The translations under genes and the position numbers were made by a program. Below, one piece after another: positions 23,496-31,665 of a DNA stretch of 31,872 nucleotides (positions within the stretch are counted from its first letter, which is position 1; each line of letters opens with the position of its first letter). Below the pieces are notes generated by a model. That model did not search any database, was not told the origin of the DNA, and worked only from the letters and a program-made list of their open reading frames with translations. This stretch comes from an uncultured Prevotella sp. (GTDB lineage Bacteria; Bacteroidota; Bacteroidia; Bacteroidales; Bacteroidaceae): positions 1-31,872 of the forward strand of contig CAKPWR010000031.1 in the NCBI GenBank assembly GCA_934196725.1, in the 5' to 3' direction.

Positions 23496-24443
23496 TCAAA
23501 ATGCTTCGTTGATTCTTGCAACAAGTTCCTCTGGCTTGAAATCTTCCATCTTAGAAAAGGCAAACCATTTTTTACCTAAGTCTTTGATAGAGGCTCCCAC
23601 ATGATAAACTGTATCATCAATGCAAAGAAAACGATCGTGGGAACGACGGAAGACATCTACTTCTATCGGAGGATATTGGCTATTATGGCGATCGACATCA
23701 AGGCGAAACTGGCGACTTACCTGCTGAGTATAAATGGTGGCAGAAACATTCTCACCTCGCTTATCTAATAGCGTCAAGACCGTCTCATCGACATAATTAT
23801 CTATGAGGATGATACGCTGCTTGGCACTTTTTACGAGTTCAGAGACAAAGGAATAAGCATCATAGATTTGGTTATCAAAGAAGATTCCTTGCTTCGGTTT
23901 GTACATTCCTTCGTCCAAGCGACGGAAAATTTCGTCTATGCGATGGTCTTGTACTTCTTGATGAGCAAGAATCTTCGCCTGAACCTTATTAGACTCCAAC
24001 TGATTAAATTCGATTGTTTCCAATCGTTGGAAAATCGCCGCATTGTTCACCATAAAATGGCGCATAGATACGAATGCTCGCATAATACGGATGTTTGCTT
24101 CAACAGCAGTCGATGACTTCAAAACTCCACTAAGCATAGCAACTCCTTGCTCTGTGAAAGCATAAGGCAGTTTTCTTACACCGCCCCAACTTGAAGTCGC
24201 AAATTGCGACTTCAAGTTATCAAATTCATTTGGGGTCAATTGAAACATAAAGTCTTCTGGAAAACGCTCAAGATTACGTTTTACCTGCTCATTCAATCTT
24301 TTTGTTTCTACTCCATACAGCTCAGCCAAGTCACGATCAAGCATCACTTGTTGTCCTCTGATAACTCGTATCAGAGACTCTACTTTATTTTCTACAGGCA
24401 GTTGCTGTCCTTCCACCTGTTCCAATTCCTTTTCCTTTGCCAT
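23496..24443 (-). CDS. ORF6N-domain protein with PLD-like C-terminus
   Basis: The 315-residue product has an ORF6N domain in its first half: IRVIRGQQVMLDRDLAELYG, VKRNLERFPEDFMFQLT and PYAFTEQGVAMLSGVL. This is a DNA-binding-associated module known from phage and mobile regions. The C-terminal part (residues of about 195-300) reads RIILIDNYVDETVLTLLDKR and HDRFLCIDDTVYHVGASIKD, resembling a phospholipase D-type half-site in which Arg replaces the usual Lys of HxK. The ATG at 24443 is preferred because a promoter box (24468-24475) lies just upstream of it and inside the longer frame. Its target is unknown. Confidence 0.8.
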   Translation of the reverse strand: MAKEKELEQVEGQQLPVENKVESLIRVIRGQQVMLDRDLAELYGVETKRLNEQVKRNLERFPEDFMFQLTPNEFDNLKSQFATSSWGGVRKLPYAFTEQGVAMLSGVLKSSTAVEANIRIMRAFVSMRHFMVNNAAIFQRLETIEFNQLESNKVQAKILAHQEVQDHRIDEIFRRLDEGMYKPKQGIFFDNQIYDAYSFVSELVKSAKQRIILIDNYVDETVLTLLDKRGENVSATIYTQQVSRQFRLDVDRHNSQYPPIEVDVFRRSHDRFLCIDDTVYHVGASIKDLGKKWFAFSKMEDFKPEELVARINEAF

Positions 24444-24467
24444 TTCCTTTGGTTTTGAATATTTTGG

Positions 24468-24475
24468 CAAAGATA
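24468..24475 (-). promoter_or_regulatory. Bacteroidetes -7 promoter box for the ORF6N gene
   Basis: The minus strand reads TATCTTTG, matching TAnnTTTG, 24 bp before the chosen ATG at 24443. Confidence 0.6.
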
Positions 24476-24505
24476 CAACTATTATTGGATACAAGCAAGG
24501 ATTTT

Positions 24506-24561
24506 AAGGATATTTTTGTTCAAGAAACCCAATTGGCTTCTCAAACAAAAAGAATATCCTT
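24506..24561 (-). terminator. Long hairpin after the BspA-like gene
   Basis: AAGGATATTTTTGTT and AACAAAAAGAATATCCTT form an AT-rich stem with one bulge, with an inner AGAAACC/GGCTTCT pairing. It lies just downstream of the BspA-like gene on the minus strand and before the ORF6N promoter. Confidence 0.6.
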
Positions 24562-24593
24562 GTTATAAGTTTAATTAAAAAATTGAGAGGCAA

Positions 24594-25565
24594 CTACTCC
24601 TCTACAATATGTTTGAATTTCTCCCATCCATCAGGTAACCAATAGTTATCTTTAGCACCTTTAGGAACGTAGAGAGTACAAGCAGCAAGATTTATTCCGT
24701 CGAATGTATCCTGTTTAGCTACAGGAGGCACAGAAGATGCCATGTGAATCGCAGTCAACTGACGGCACCCATTGAATACTTTGCTACCCATTGTCTTGAG
24801 AGATGCAGGGAAACTGATAGATGTGAGTGATGCATCGGCAAACGCCATATCACCGATATTCTGCAGGGAAGAACCGAAATTCACCGACGATAACGACGGG
24901 CAATCGTTGAAAACAAGTTCCCCGATGCTGACTACGGATTCACACTGAATTGTTTTCAATGATTTGCAATGACCAAAAGCACCAATCCCGATTGTTTTAA
25001 GAGCAGGCGGAAAACTGACCTGCTTCAAGGAATCACAATATGAAAAAGCCCGGTCTTCTATTTTCTCCAACACTGGCGAAAATACCACCTCAGATAATGC
25101 CGAACAGCGGCGGAAAGCCATCGGTCTGACGGCAACAACTCCCTTAGGAAAAATGATTGATTTCAACTTATCTTTGTGATGAAACATATGCAATCCCATC
25201 ATATCTTCTTCGTTCTGGCAATACCAGGCCTCGATATAATAACTGCCGCCTGTAACGATTCGCGCATCCGACAAATCCAACATCTCCAGTCTAGGCATGT
25301 TTCGCAAGCATTTTACATCGCTGCTATCTAATGCCCCTATCACTTTCATTCGAGATATGGCCAATTTCTTGCCATCACCAATACGTTTAGATAATGTGCC
25401 AGCTTCATCAAGCTGAATTGTTATCAGTTCTTTCAAAATATCAACTGTTGCAGACGAAGAACCGTCTCCAACTTTCGACAGCATAGCTTGCAATAATTCT
25501 TTCGGACTTTTCATATACCAAAAACTTTGTGTGCCCAAAGTCCCCCAATAGGCAACATAAAACAT
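24594..25565 (-). CDS. BspA-like leucine-rich repeat protein
   Basis: The 323-residue product carries at least six BspA-type leucine-rich repeats from about residue 130 on, for example LKSIIFPKGVVAVRPMAFRR, LSEVVFSPVLEKIEDRAFSY and LKQVSFPPALKTIGIGAFGH. It closes with CTLYVPKGAKDNYW, the usual end of such proteins. An N-terminal segment contains LKELITIQLDEAGTLSKRIG. Unlike most members it shows no convincing signal peptide from either ATG (25565 or 25514), so the true N-terminus may be lost or the protein may be cytoplasmic. It lies just after a terminator-like hairpin closing a candidate structured RNA. Confidence 0.8.
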   Translation of the reverse strand: MFYVAYWGTLGTQSFWYMKSPKELLQAMLSKVGDGSSSATVDILKELITIQLDEAGTLSKRIGDGKKLAISRMKVIGALDSSDVKCLRNMPRLEMLDLSDARIVTGGSYYIEAWYCQNEEDMMGLHMFHHKDKLKSIIFPKGVVAVRPMAFRRCSALSEVVFSPVLEKIEDRAFSYCDSLKQVSFPPALKTIGIGAFGHCKSLKTIQCESVVSIGELVFNDCPSLSSVNFGSSLQNIGDMAFADASLTSISFPASLKTMGSKVFNGCRQLTAIHMASSVPPVAKQDTFDGINLAACTLYVPKGAKDNYWLPDGWEKFKHIVEE

Positions 25566-25580
25566 GACAGACTAGACATG

Positions 25581-25620
25581 AAAAAAGCGTGGGAACTCTA
25601 CCTGTTACTCGTCCCACGCT
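25581..25620 (-). terminator. Rho-independent terminator of the candidate RNA
   Basis: On the minus strand AGCGTGGGA pairs exactly with TCCCACGCT across a 17-nt loop and is followed by a T-run. It lies 16 bp before the first possible start codon of the BspA-like gene, so read-through could also control that gene. Confidence 0.8.
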
Positions 25621-25980
25621 CTGAGGCCTTCGCATTGCCCTGTGTTGTTGAACGAGCAACGTCGAAGCCCACGCCGATATGTATGCACCTCTCCCTATAC
25701 GGATATAAGACTCATCGCTTTACGCAATAAGCCATACCAGTAAAGGGATGTGAAAACAACACATCCCGGGGCATCTACCGTTGCAATGTTCAAGACAACA
25801 CATGAAAGTTGCGAAGTTTCAGAACGTCAAGAACAAAGCGCTAAGTAAACGCCTTTTTTATTTCAATATGTCGTGATACCTCTATCCCACTTTTACCTAT
25901 TTACGTAACCCTTCTCTGCACAAAAGGCCCTTTAAGGCGACTTTCGATGCATCGATACGGCGTGAGCAAGAACGGTATCG
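25581..25980 (-). ncRNA. Candidate structured non-coding RNA or long leader
   Basis: A TAnnTTTG promoter box (TACCTTTG at 25992-25985) is followed by about 400 nt with no protein-like frame and ends in the strong terminator at 25581-25620. Stable local stems are visible: CGATAC/GTATCG at the 5' end (25953-25980), GGGATGTG with CACATCCC (25745-25767), and GGCTTCG with CGAAGGCC near 25627-25670. The features fit a stand-alone RNA or an attenuated leader of the BspA-like gene. It lacks the conserved motifs of RNase P RNA and tmRNA. I cannot name the family. Confidence 0.5.
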
Positions 25981-25984
25981 GTTG

Positions 25985-25992
25985 CAAAGGTA
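25985..25992 (-). promoter_or_regulatory. Bacteroidetes -7 promoter box for the candidate RNA
   Basis: The minus strand reads TACCTTTG, matching TAnnTTTG. The -33 element is weak. Confidence 0.55.
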
Positions 25993-26251
25993 ATAAAAAA
26001 AATGATTACTCATGTATTTTTAGTGGATTATTTTTCGTTGTTTGGATAAAAATTGTGTTTGAGGAACATTAAGAAGACTTATTGCGACCATACGCAGGAA
26101 AAGAGTAAAGCCTAAATGAAGCAGTTGAGTTTGCAAAATGAAGTGGCTGAGTTAGCTGACAGATATAGCTGAGTTAACCAACAGATATAGCTGCGATGGC
26201 TCGTAGAGACACCAGATCTGATTAAATGAACTAGAATATGATGTACAGGGA
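25993..26251. other. Gene-free stretch
   Basis: No protein-like frame was found. ACAGATATAGCTG occurs twice (near 26160 and 26183) within a region of loosely repeated AGCTGAGTTA text. Otherwise nothing is recognisable. Confidence 0.5.
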
Positions 26252-26299
26252 AAGTGCCTTTCTCGGTACTCTATAACTAAAATATCAAGAAAGGCACTT
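26252..26299 (-). terminator. 12-bp inverted repeat after the PRiA4-type gene
   Basis: AAGTGCCTTTCT (26252-26263) and its exact reverse complement (26288-26299) enclose 24 nt. It lies 18 bp beyond the stop codon at 26317. The T-run is short, so termination is likely but not certain. Confidence 0.55.
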
Positions 26300-26316
26300 A
26301 TCACTATACACAACTC

Positions 26317-28026
26317 CTAAAACGGAATCACACCACTCATGTATACCTTGATGAGCCCACGAGCCTTGGCTAAACTAAACTTCTTCGGGTCGAAGTCTTC
26401 TCCCAGCCACTCCTTCATCTCCTCATACTCCTCATTTTGAGGATTCTTGAGCACTTCCAAAAGATGGCGATAGCCATAGACTCCTCCACAGTCCTCAGGA
26501 GGACAGGCACCTGTTGCCTTGAGCAAGTTCACAGGGATTTCCTCCTTCCCATCTACTTCTGTCTTCTCCACAAGTTTTACCTCGTGGTTCCAACTATCTC
26601 CAAAATCGTATTCCCATACTATCTTGCTTCCCACTCTATTCAACAGGTTACCAACGGTATACTCACGAGAATCAAATCCCCACTCTAAGCCACCATCCTC
26701 ATCAGGCAAAAGATAGCAGTCGTTTCCTCTCATAAACTGGTTGAGATGGTATCCTTCCCAACCAACGGCATACACCAAGACTTGACCCAAACAATCCAAA
26801 CGCAAATCAGAAGGTACCACCAGCTGGCGATAAATCTTACGTGGAGAACCTTTCAGGGAAACATCGAGCGTAAGAGCATACTTCTGCTTTTTCTTCTTCG
26901 ACTTGCCTGATTTTGCGGCTTTCGGCTTGCTTGGCCTAAAACCGCATTCCTTATAGAATAAAGAATCTGCATCCCGCTCGTCGTCCTCATCTCCCCATTC
27001 GTCCTCGTCGGGTTCCAGTAATCGGTTCAGCCAGTCTTCGTCATTACCGCCCAAGAGATCAAAGTCATTATTCTCTCCTACCAACATCTCGTCGAAGAGT
27101 TCCTCGAAATCGGCAATCTCCACGATTCGCTCATCGGTTCCCTTGGTAAGCAACTTGGTTACACCCTTGATTCTAGTCTTGATTTCCACAGGCGGAACCT
27201 GATACTCCTTATAGATGGTCTTGATGAGCGGCAACAGCTCGACTGCCTTGATTTGTGCGAGCGACTTCACGCACCAGTCCATTGCCATCGAAGGAATGGT
27301 TACTTCCACACACGACTTCAATACATCGGAAACCCAAGCCAACACTTGAAGCCTGCAAGCTGGATTCTCCACAGCCATCTGCACTGCCGCATTGAAAACG
27401 ATGGGATAAACCTCCGAGACAAAGCCATCAGTCTTCATCATCTCTTTCATTTCCTCCAAATGTCCTACGCCGACATGAGCCAACATCAAGGTTGCCGCAT
27501 CTTCCAATCCACAATAGTAGAACTCATAGAAGCTGGGATTCTGCTTCAACGTCTCCAGAGCGACATCGAAGAGACCTGTAATATGGAAATCATCAACAAG
27601 GCGGAATGCCGCAAACAGCGGCAGGGCTGAGGCATCCTTCACTCTGCCATATTTCCCTTTCTGACCGTCAGCCAGAATACACATCATGAAATTACGCAAA
27701 GCATCTTCTCTCTCTTGCTGGGAAAGAGAAGCCATTGCCTCATGTGCCTGCTCATACGATGCTATAACATCACTAGGCTTGGCAGCATTAATCAATGGAA
27801 CCAAGTATTTTGCCAAAGGCTTTACCTGCTTGGCGTAATCGGGACATTGATAGGTATACATATCCTCCTGCATCTCTTTCATGCTCTTACCTGACCGTGC
27901 ATAAACATCGAGGCTATCCATGAGCTGCATCTGCTGCTCTGGCGACAAGCCACTCAGCATTTCCGAGAGCACAGCCATCAATGGATTGCCACCTCCCGAA
28001 CCTATTCCTTTTTTCTTCTTTGCCAT
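26317..28026 (-). CDS. PRiA4 ORF-3-like domain protein
   Basis: The 569-residue protein has a C-terminal domain of the plasmid pRiA4b ORF-3 type: IYRQLVVPSDLRLDCLGQVL, GYHLNQFMRG, WEYDFGDSWNHEVKLVEK and ACPPEDCGGVYGYRHLLEVL (residues of about 385-560). Before it lie a helical N-terminal region of about 300 residues without a motif I recognise, an acidic linker (DEDEWGDEDDERD) and a lysine-rich linker (KAAKSGKSKKKKQK). The domain is found in plasmid and transposon-linked proteins of unknown activity. It follows the AAA ATPase gene by 45 bp on the same strand. A decayed copy lies at 23000-23180. Confidence 0.8.
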   Translation of the reverse strand: MAKKKKGIGSGGGNPLMAVLSEMLSGLSPEQQMQLMDSLDVYARSGKSMKEMQEDMYTYQCPDYAKQVKPLAKYLVPLINAAKPSDVIASYEQAHEAMASLSQQEREDALRNFMMCILADGQKGKYGRVKDASALPLFAAFRLVDDFHITGLFDVALETLKQNPSFYEFYYCGLEDAATLMLAHVGVGHLEEMKEMMKTDGFVSEVYPIVFNAAVQMAVENPACRLQVLAWVSDVLKSCVEVTIPSMAMDWCVKSLAQIKAVELLPLIKTIYKEYQVPPVEIKTRIKGVTKLLTKGTDERIVEIADFEELFDEMLVGENNDFDLLGGNDEDWLNRLLEPDEDEWGDEDDERDADSLFYKECGFRPSKPKAAKSGKSKKKKQKYALTLDVSLKGSPRKIYRQLVVPSDLRLDCLGQVLVYAVGWEGYHLNQFMRGNDCYLLPDEDGGLEWGFDSREYTVGNLLNRVGSKIVWEYDFGDSWNHEVKLVEKTEVDGKEEIPVNLLKATGACPPEDCGGVYGYRHLLEVLKNPQNEEYEEMKEWLGEDFDPKKFSLAKARGLIKVYMSGVIPF

Positions 28027-28071
28027 ATTTTAAAATTATTCTATTCGTTAATATTTTGTTCCATCTTACGA

Positions 28072-29442
28072 CTATAACAACGGGGTCATATACAACGGCA
28101 AGTATACGATTCCATCTTCAATCTTCAAATCCTTATCGTGAAGAACATAAGGAGTAGCCAACTGTTTGCCGTATTTATTGATACACTTGTTAAGAGAGGT
28201 AAGCGTGTACTTCTTCCCCGACTTTACTTCTATCGGAGAGATATTATGACGACTTGTAACCGTAGGCTTGGAAATCAGAAAATCTATTTCCATACGGTCT
28301 TCTGCTTCCTTGGCAGAAGGCTTACTGAAGAAATAGAGTTTATGTCCAGCAGCCCTCAACATCTGAGCCACAATATTCTCTACCAACATACCTTCATTCA
28401 CCTCTAGCTTATCAAACATCAATTTCTGATATAGCTCTGTCGTAACAATCCCCCTCTCATCAAACGCATGACTTATCAACAACCCAGTATCACCCATATA
28501 ACACTTCAAGGTTGTTCGCTCTTCATTGAGTTTAAGTCCAATGCTTGGCTCAGTAGAATTATAGCAGCAGTTGATGATTTTAGCATCCGAAAGCCAAAAG
28601 AATGCCTCAGAATAATCTCGCATACGGGCCTCCAACTGCAAATCTGCTAGCTTAAACTTTTTCTCATGCTTCTGCAACTGGCCTGGAATCTCATCAAAGA
28701 TAGCTGCAACTTTTGTCTCCTGATTATCGGCATACTTCCGAATATCATTACGATAAAGCCCCAATATGTCTCGCTTTCTCTCATCTACCTGATCGAAATC
28801 ACCTGTTTCCACGTAGGTTTGTACAGCCTGTGGCATTCCGCCCACAATCATATATTTCCGGAAATAATCCAGTGCCCGACGATGAAAGCCTCCCATAGGT
28901 TGCTGCTTAGCAAACTGATTTTGAATATACGGCATCATCATCACATCACCCATAGCCCATAAGAATTCCTCAAAATCCATCGGAAACATTTCGATAGCAT
29001 GTTCCTCGGAAGGCAACATGATGTCTTTCACGTTTTTCTTGATGGAAATAAGCGACCCAGTCTCTATGTAGTCATAGCGACGATCTGCCACAAGATGCTT
29101 GATGGCAGCTCTGGCTCTTGGGCAAAACTGTATCTCATCAAAAATTACGAGCGAATGCGCTTCCTCATCTGCATTTTTTCGAGGTGTCAGCTTTTTCTTG
29201 CCATACAACTCCAAACTGGCTAGAAGCATATCTATATCATCCATATATACTTCAAAGAACTCTATAACCTTAGGATTCACCCTACTAAAATCCACAAGAA
29301 GATAAGAGTCATATTCGGTTTGAGCAAATTTCTCAACAATATAACTCTTTCCGATACGTCGTGCGCCCTCTATCAATAGAGCCACGTCACCTCGCCTATT
29401 TTGCTTCCAATCAAGCAGTTGCTGATAAATTTTCCTTTTCAT
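28072..29442 (-). CDS. AAA ATPase with DUF4143 domain
   Basis: The 456-residue protein has Walker A IEGARRIGKSYIVEKF (residues of about 24-39) and Walker B LVIFDEIQFCPRA (about 97-109), the AAA_14 type. A DUF4143 domain follows (EERTTLKCYMGDTGLLISHA) and then a nuclease-like C-terminal segment, MEIDFLISKP followed by ISPIEVKSGKKYT, with the D-ExK pattern of the PD-(D/E)xK fold. Such proteins are numerous in Bacteroidetes and archaea; their role is not established. It is the first gene of a pair with the PRiA4-type gene. Its promoter lies inside an unusual direct-repeat array. Confidence 0.9.
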   Translation of the reverse strand: MKRKIYQQLLDWKQNRRGDVALLIEGARRIGKSYIVEKFAQTEYDSYLLVDFSRVNPKVIEFFEVYMDDIDMLLASLELYGKKKLTPRKNADEEAHSLVIFDEIQFCPRARAAIKHLVADRRYDYIETGSLISIKKNVKDIMLPSEEHAIEMFPMDFEEFLWAMGDVMMMPYIQNQFAKQQPMGGFHRRALDYFRKYMIVGGMPQAVQTYVETGDFDQVDERKRDILGLYRNDIRKYADNQETKVAAIFDEIPGQLQKHEKKFKLADLQLEARMRDYSEAFFWLSDAKIINCCYNSTEPSIGLKLNEERTTLKCYMGDTGLLISHAFDERGIVTTELYQKLMFDKLEVNEGMLVENIVAQMLRAAGHKLYFFSKPSAKEAEDRMEIDFLISKPTVTSRHNISPIEVKSGKKYTLTSLNKCINKYGKQLATPYVLHDKDLKIEDGIVYLPLYMTPLL

Positions 29443-29454
29443 ACCATTACAATT

Positions 29455-29535
29455 TACACATTTTCGAGGTTTTCAAAACTGCATTTTTACACGTTTTCGA
29501 GATTTTTAATGTTGCAAATATACACATTTTCGAGG
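29455..29535 (-). promoter_or_regulatory. Three 15-bp direct repeats spaced 33 bp around the ATPase promoter
   Basis: TACACATTTTCGAGG occurs at 29455-29469, TACACGTTTTCGAGA at 29488-29502 and TACACATTTTCGAGG at 29521-29535. Starts are exactly 33 bp apart with 18-bp unrelated spacers. A TAnnTTTG box (TATATTTG, 29522-29515) adjoins the copy farthest from the gene. The arrangement, about three helical turns apart, suggests operators for a repressor, perhaps autoregulation. Confidence 0.7.
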
Positions 29536-29613
29536 AAATCAAAGGATTTTTCCTGCATTTCTTTAAGTTTTTAACCTTTTAAAACATCATTAAGCCCCAA
29601 TACTATACCTATT

Positions 29614-30915
29614 CTAAGCTTTCTCAGTTATCATCAGCACGTGGCTTTCATCACTCAATGTGGTGGCGAAAATATAGGTTTCTCCACCATCCTTCAGCTT
29701 CAGGCGCTTACGCAATTCAGCTACGGAAAGCGGGAAGTTGCGGGTGGCGATATTCGCCTTCGTAATGCCGGAAAGATGGCGCTTCAATTCCTTTTTATTA
29801 AAGGAAGAAACGGCAATGATGCGGAAGCTTCTGCCAGGGAATGCTTCGATAGGTGCCTGGCTCACGAAAAGATGGCTGTTCTTGGAAAGCATCCTTGCAT
29901 CAAAGCGCTCGGAAAGAACTCCGAAACAGCCGGCTTTCATCAACGAGGCATTCGGCTCGTAGAGATACTGCATCTCTTCAAGGGTGGATGGGGCAATCTT
30001 TACCGCAGAAGTCTCCATATCCGACTCATCACAAACGAAGGATTGCGCATCATTGATGCAATAAATGCGGAGATTTCCGGCGTCCGCAGCATCTTCTATG
30101 TGCCCAGAATCTTCTGCTGATGGCAAAACAGAACCATTATTCTGGATAGGGAACGAATTGCTACCTACATTTTCGCCCATATTTCGCGCTGAGAGCACCA
30201 AAAGGAGCTCTTTGCACTCATTGTTCACGGAGATGATATGAACCTCTCTTACGTGGCTTAATTCGCTTATGGCACGGTGCCAGTCGAGCATCGGAGAGAG
30301 TTTGATGACAACATAATCTGCCTTCGAAAGCATTTCTTCCTGCAAAACGGTAACATCGGGCGTGCAATCCTTCAAGGATACTACCTTGTTGCCTGCATCA
30401 TCTCTACGGGCAGGGTCAATGAAAATCAGCTTCAATTCCTTTAACGAATGAAGCACCTCTATCCCATCTCCATTCTTCACGATGGCGTTCTTCAAGCCCA
30501 AACGCTCAAAGTTCACCTTTGCAGCTTCACAGAGATGAGTCTGGCGCTCCACATACATCGACTTCACGCCCAATCGGGAAGCGATGTAAGAGAAATCTAC
30601 TCCGAAGCCACCTGTCAAGTCAACAAACTCGTTTTCAGAAGAAGGAACTGGCAGGGCAAGCAGTCTCGCCGCCAATTCAGCCTTATAAAGAGCTGTCTGT
30701 TCTGACGAACATTGCTCCATCGAGATATGAGGAGGATAGATAATGCCATCAATACTTGCCCAACGTGGCAACTTGGCATGCGCCATCTTTCGCCCACGAA
30801 TCTGGTCGAGAGCGAAAGGCATATCTACTTCCGGATACTTGCTTCCAAGAAAAGCCAGCTGGCGGACATCATCGTCCTGATGCTGGCGAATAAAGTCTTG
30901 AGTCGCCTGGTTCAT
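29614..30915 (-). CDS. SAM-dependent methyltransferase, PG_1098 / THUMP-like type
   Basis: The 433-residue protein has a class I methyltransferase core with motif I VDLTGGFGVDFSYIA (residues of about 98-112), VERQTHLCEAAKVNFERLGL, and LIFIDPARRDDAGNKVVSL. N- and C-terminal domains flank it; the end RNFPLSVAELRKRLKLKDGG followed by YIFATT fits the THUMP-like domain of this family. The substrate is probably RNA but is not defined. A low-complexity insert (about residues 255-285) with Ser, Asn and Asp occurs in the middle. It has a full Bacteroidetes promoter (31014-31044). Confidence 0.87.
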   Translation of the reverse strand: MNQATQDFIRQHQDDDVRQLAFLGSKYPEVDMPFALDQIRGRKMAHAKLPRWASIDGIIYPPHISMEQCSSEQTALYKAELAARLLALPVPSSENEFVDLTGGFGVDFSYIASRLGVKSMYVERQTHLCEAAKVNFERLGLKNAIVKNGDGIEVLHSLKELKLIFIDPARRDDAGNKVVSLKDCTPDVTVLQEEMLSKADYVVIKLSPMLDWHRAISELSHVREVHIISVNNECKELLLVLSARNMGENVGSNSFPIQNNGSVLPSAEDSGHIEDAADAGNLRIYCINDAQSFVCDESDMETSAVKIAPSTLEEMQYLYEPNASLMKAGCFGVLSERFDARMLSKNSHLFVSQAPIEAFPGRSFRIIAVSSFNKKELKRHLSGITKANIATRNFPLSVAELRKRLKLKDGGETYIFATTLSDESHVLMITEKA

Positions 30916-31013
30916 TGTTTATTCCTTTTATAGTTTTAATGGAGTAATGCTTTATTTTTCATGATGTAGCCACTCCATGAAAGAGGCGACTGTCATCATT
31001 TCCTATCTAACTA

Positions 31014-31044
31014 CAAAAGTACGACATTCTGATGAAACAACAAA
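31014..31044 (-). promoter_or_regulatory. Full Bacteroidetes promoter of the methyltransferase gene
   Basis: On the minus strand TTTG (31044-31041) and TACTTTTG (31021-31014) are 19 bp apart, matching the consensus. The leader to the ATG at 30915 is about 90 nt. Confidence 0.75.
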
Positions 31045-31108
31045 ACTTTTCGGGGAATATCTTGAAGAAAACAAAAAAACATACCAAAAGAAAACAAGGA
31101 ACAACAGA

Positions 31109-31238
31109 CTTACGAAATTCTGTCACGTACCAATAATCTGAACTCCGTAATGGCAAAATATTGCTCCGGCAAGGGCAATATTTTGCCCTCCTTAGGCACA
31201 AAGTGCTACGTCGTGACATAAAATATTAATATCGTAAG
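31109..31238. repeat. 130-bp nested palindromic element
   Basis: CTTACGA / TCGTAAG at the ends, TGTCACG / CGTGACA further in, and a perfect 13-bp central stem GGCAAAATATTGC / GCAATATTTTGCC (31152-31187), plus a side hairpin GCAC-AAA-GTGC (31196-31206). The nested symmetry suggests a cruciform or MITE-like element, or a structured RNA. Confidence 0.65.
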
Positions 31239-31299
31239 ATAAAAAAATAACTCTGTAAAACGCTCTGCCAAACAACTCAAAAAAATACGATGAAAAGCC

Positions 31300-31600
31300 T
31301 ACTCTCGTTTTCACTCTTCACCCTTCACCTTTTCGCCTGAAACCCCGATAAACACAGGGGATTCGAGAGGTGAAGAGTGGCGCTGACTCTTCACCCACCC
31401 TTCACCACTCTTCACCCAGTAATGGCTATAAATGCAAATCACTGATTTACAACGACATAAATGCAGAGTCCCTTGCTATAAAAGTACCCTGCTCTATATA
31501 AAGGTGAAGGGTGGGTGAAGAGTCATTCCAACTCTTCACCCACCCAACTATCTATCCTTCAATCACTTACACCCAAAAGGTGAAGAGTGAAGGGTTTTTG
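31300..31600. repeat. GGTGAAGAGT palindromes in the gap before the iron-sulfur gene
   Basis: GGTGAAGAGT (31369-31378) pairs with ACTCTTCACC (31386-31395), and GGGTGGGTGAAGAGT (31509-31523) pairs perfectly with 31531-31545. More TTCACCC units lie around them. They look like degenerate GTGAAGA heptamers with extra Gs. No protein-like frame is present in this gap. Confidence 0.65.
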
Positions 31601-31607
31601 AGAAAAT

Positions 31608-31636
31608 TCTCTCGCATTCCTAAGAATGCGAAGAGA
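31608..31636 (-). terminator. Terminator of the iron-sulfur subunit gene
   Basis: TCTCTTCGCATTC and GAATGCGAGAGA form a stem with a one-base bulge and a 4-nt loop on the minus strand, followed by ATTTTCTC. It lies 30 bp beyond the stop codon at 31666. Confidence 0.7.
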
Positions 31637-31665
31637 AATTCCGGTGTCTTAAAAGAAACGATGGA

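Noticed and set aside
25581..25980. RNase P RNA or tmRNA
   Set aside because: The conserved GAGGAAAGTCC of RNase P RNA, a tag-peptide frame ending in ALAA, and a TTCGAATCC T-loop are all missing.
29455..29535. Three regularly spaced repeats as a small CRISPR array
   Set aside because: Repeats are 15 bp and spacers 18 bp, both too short, and a promoter box lies inside the array. No cas genes are in the window.
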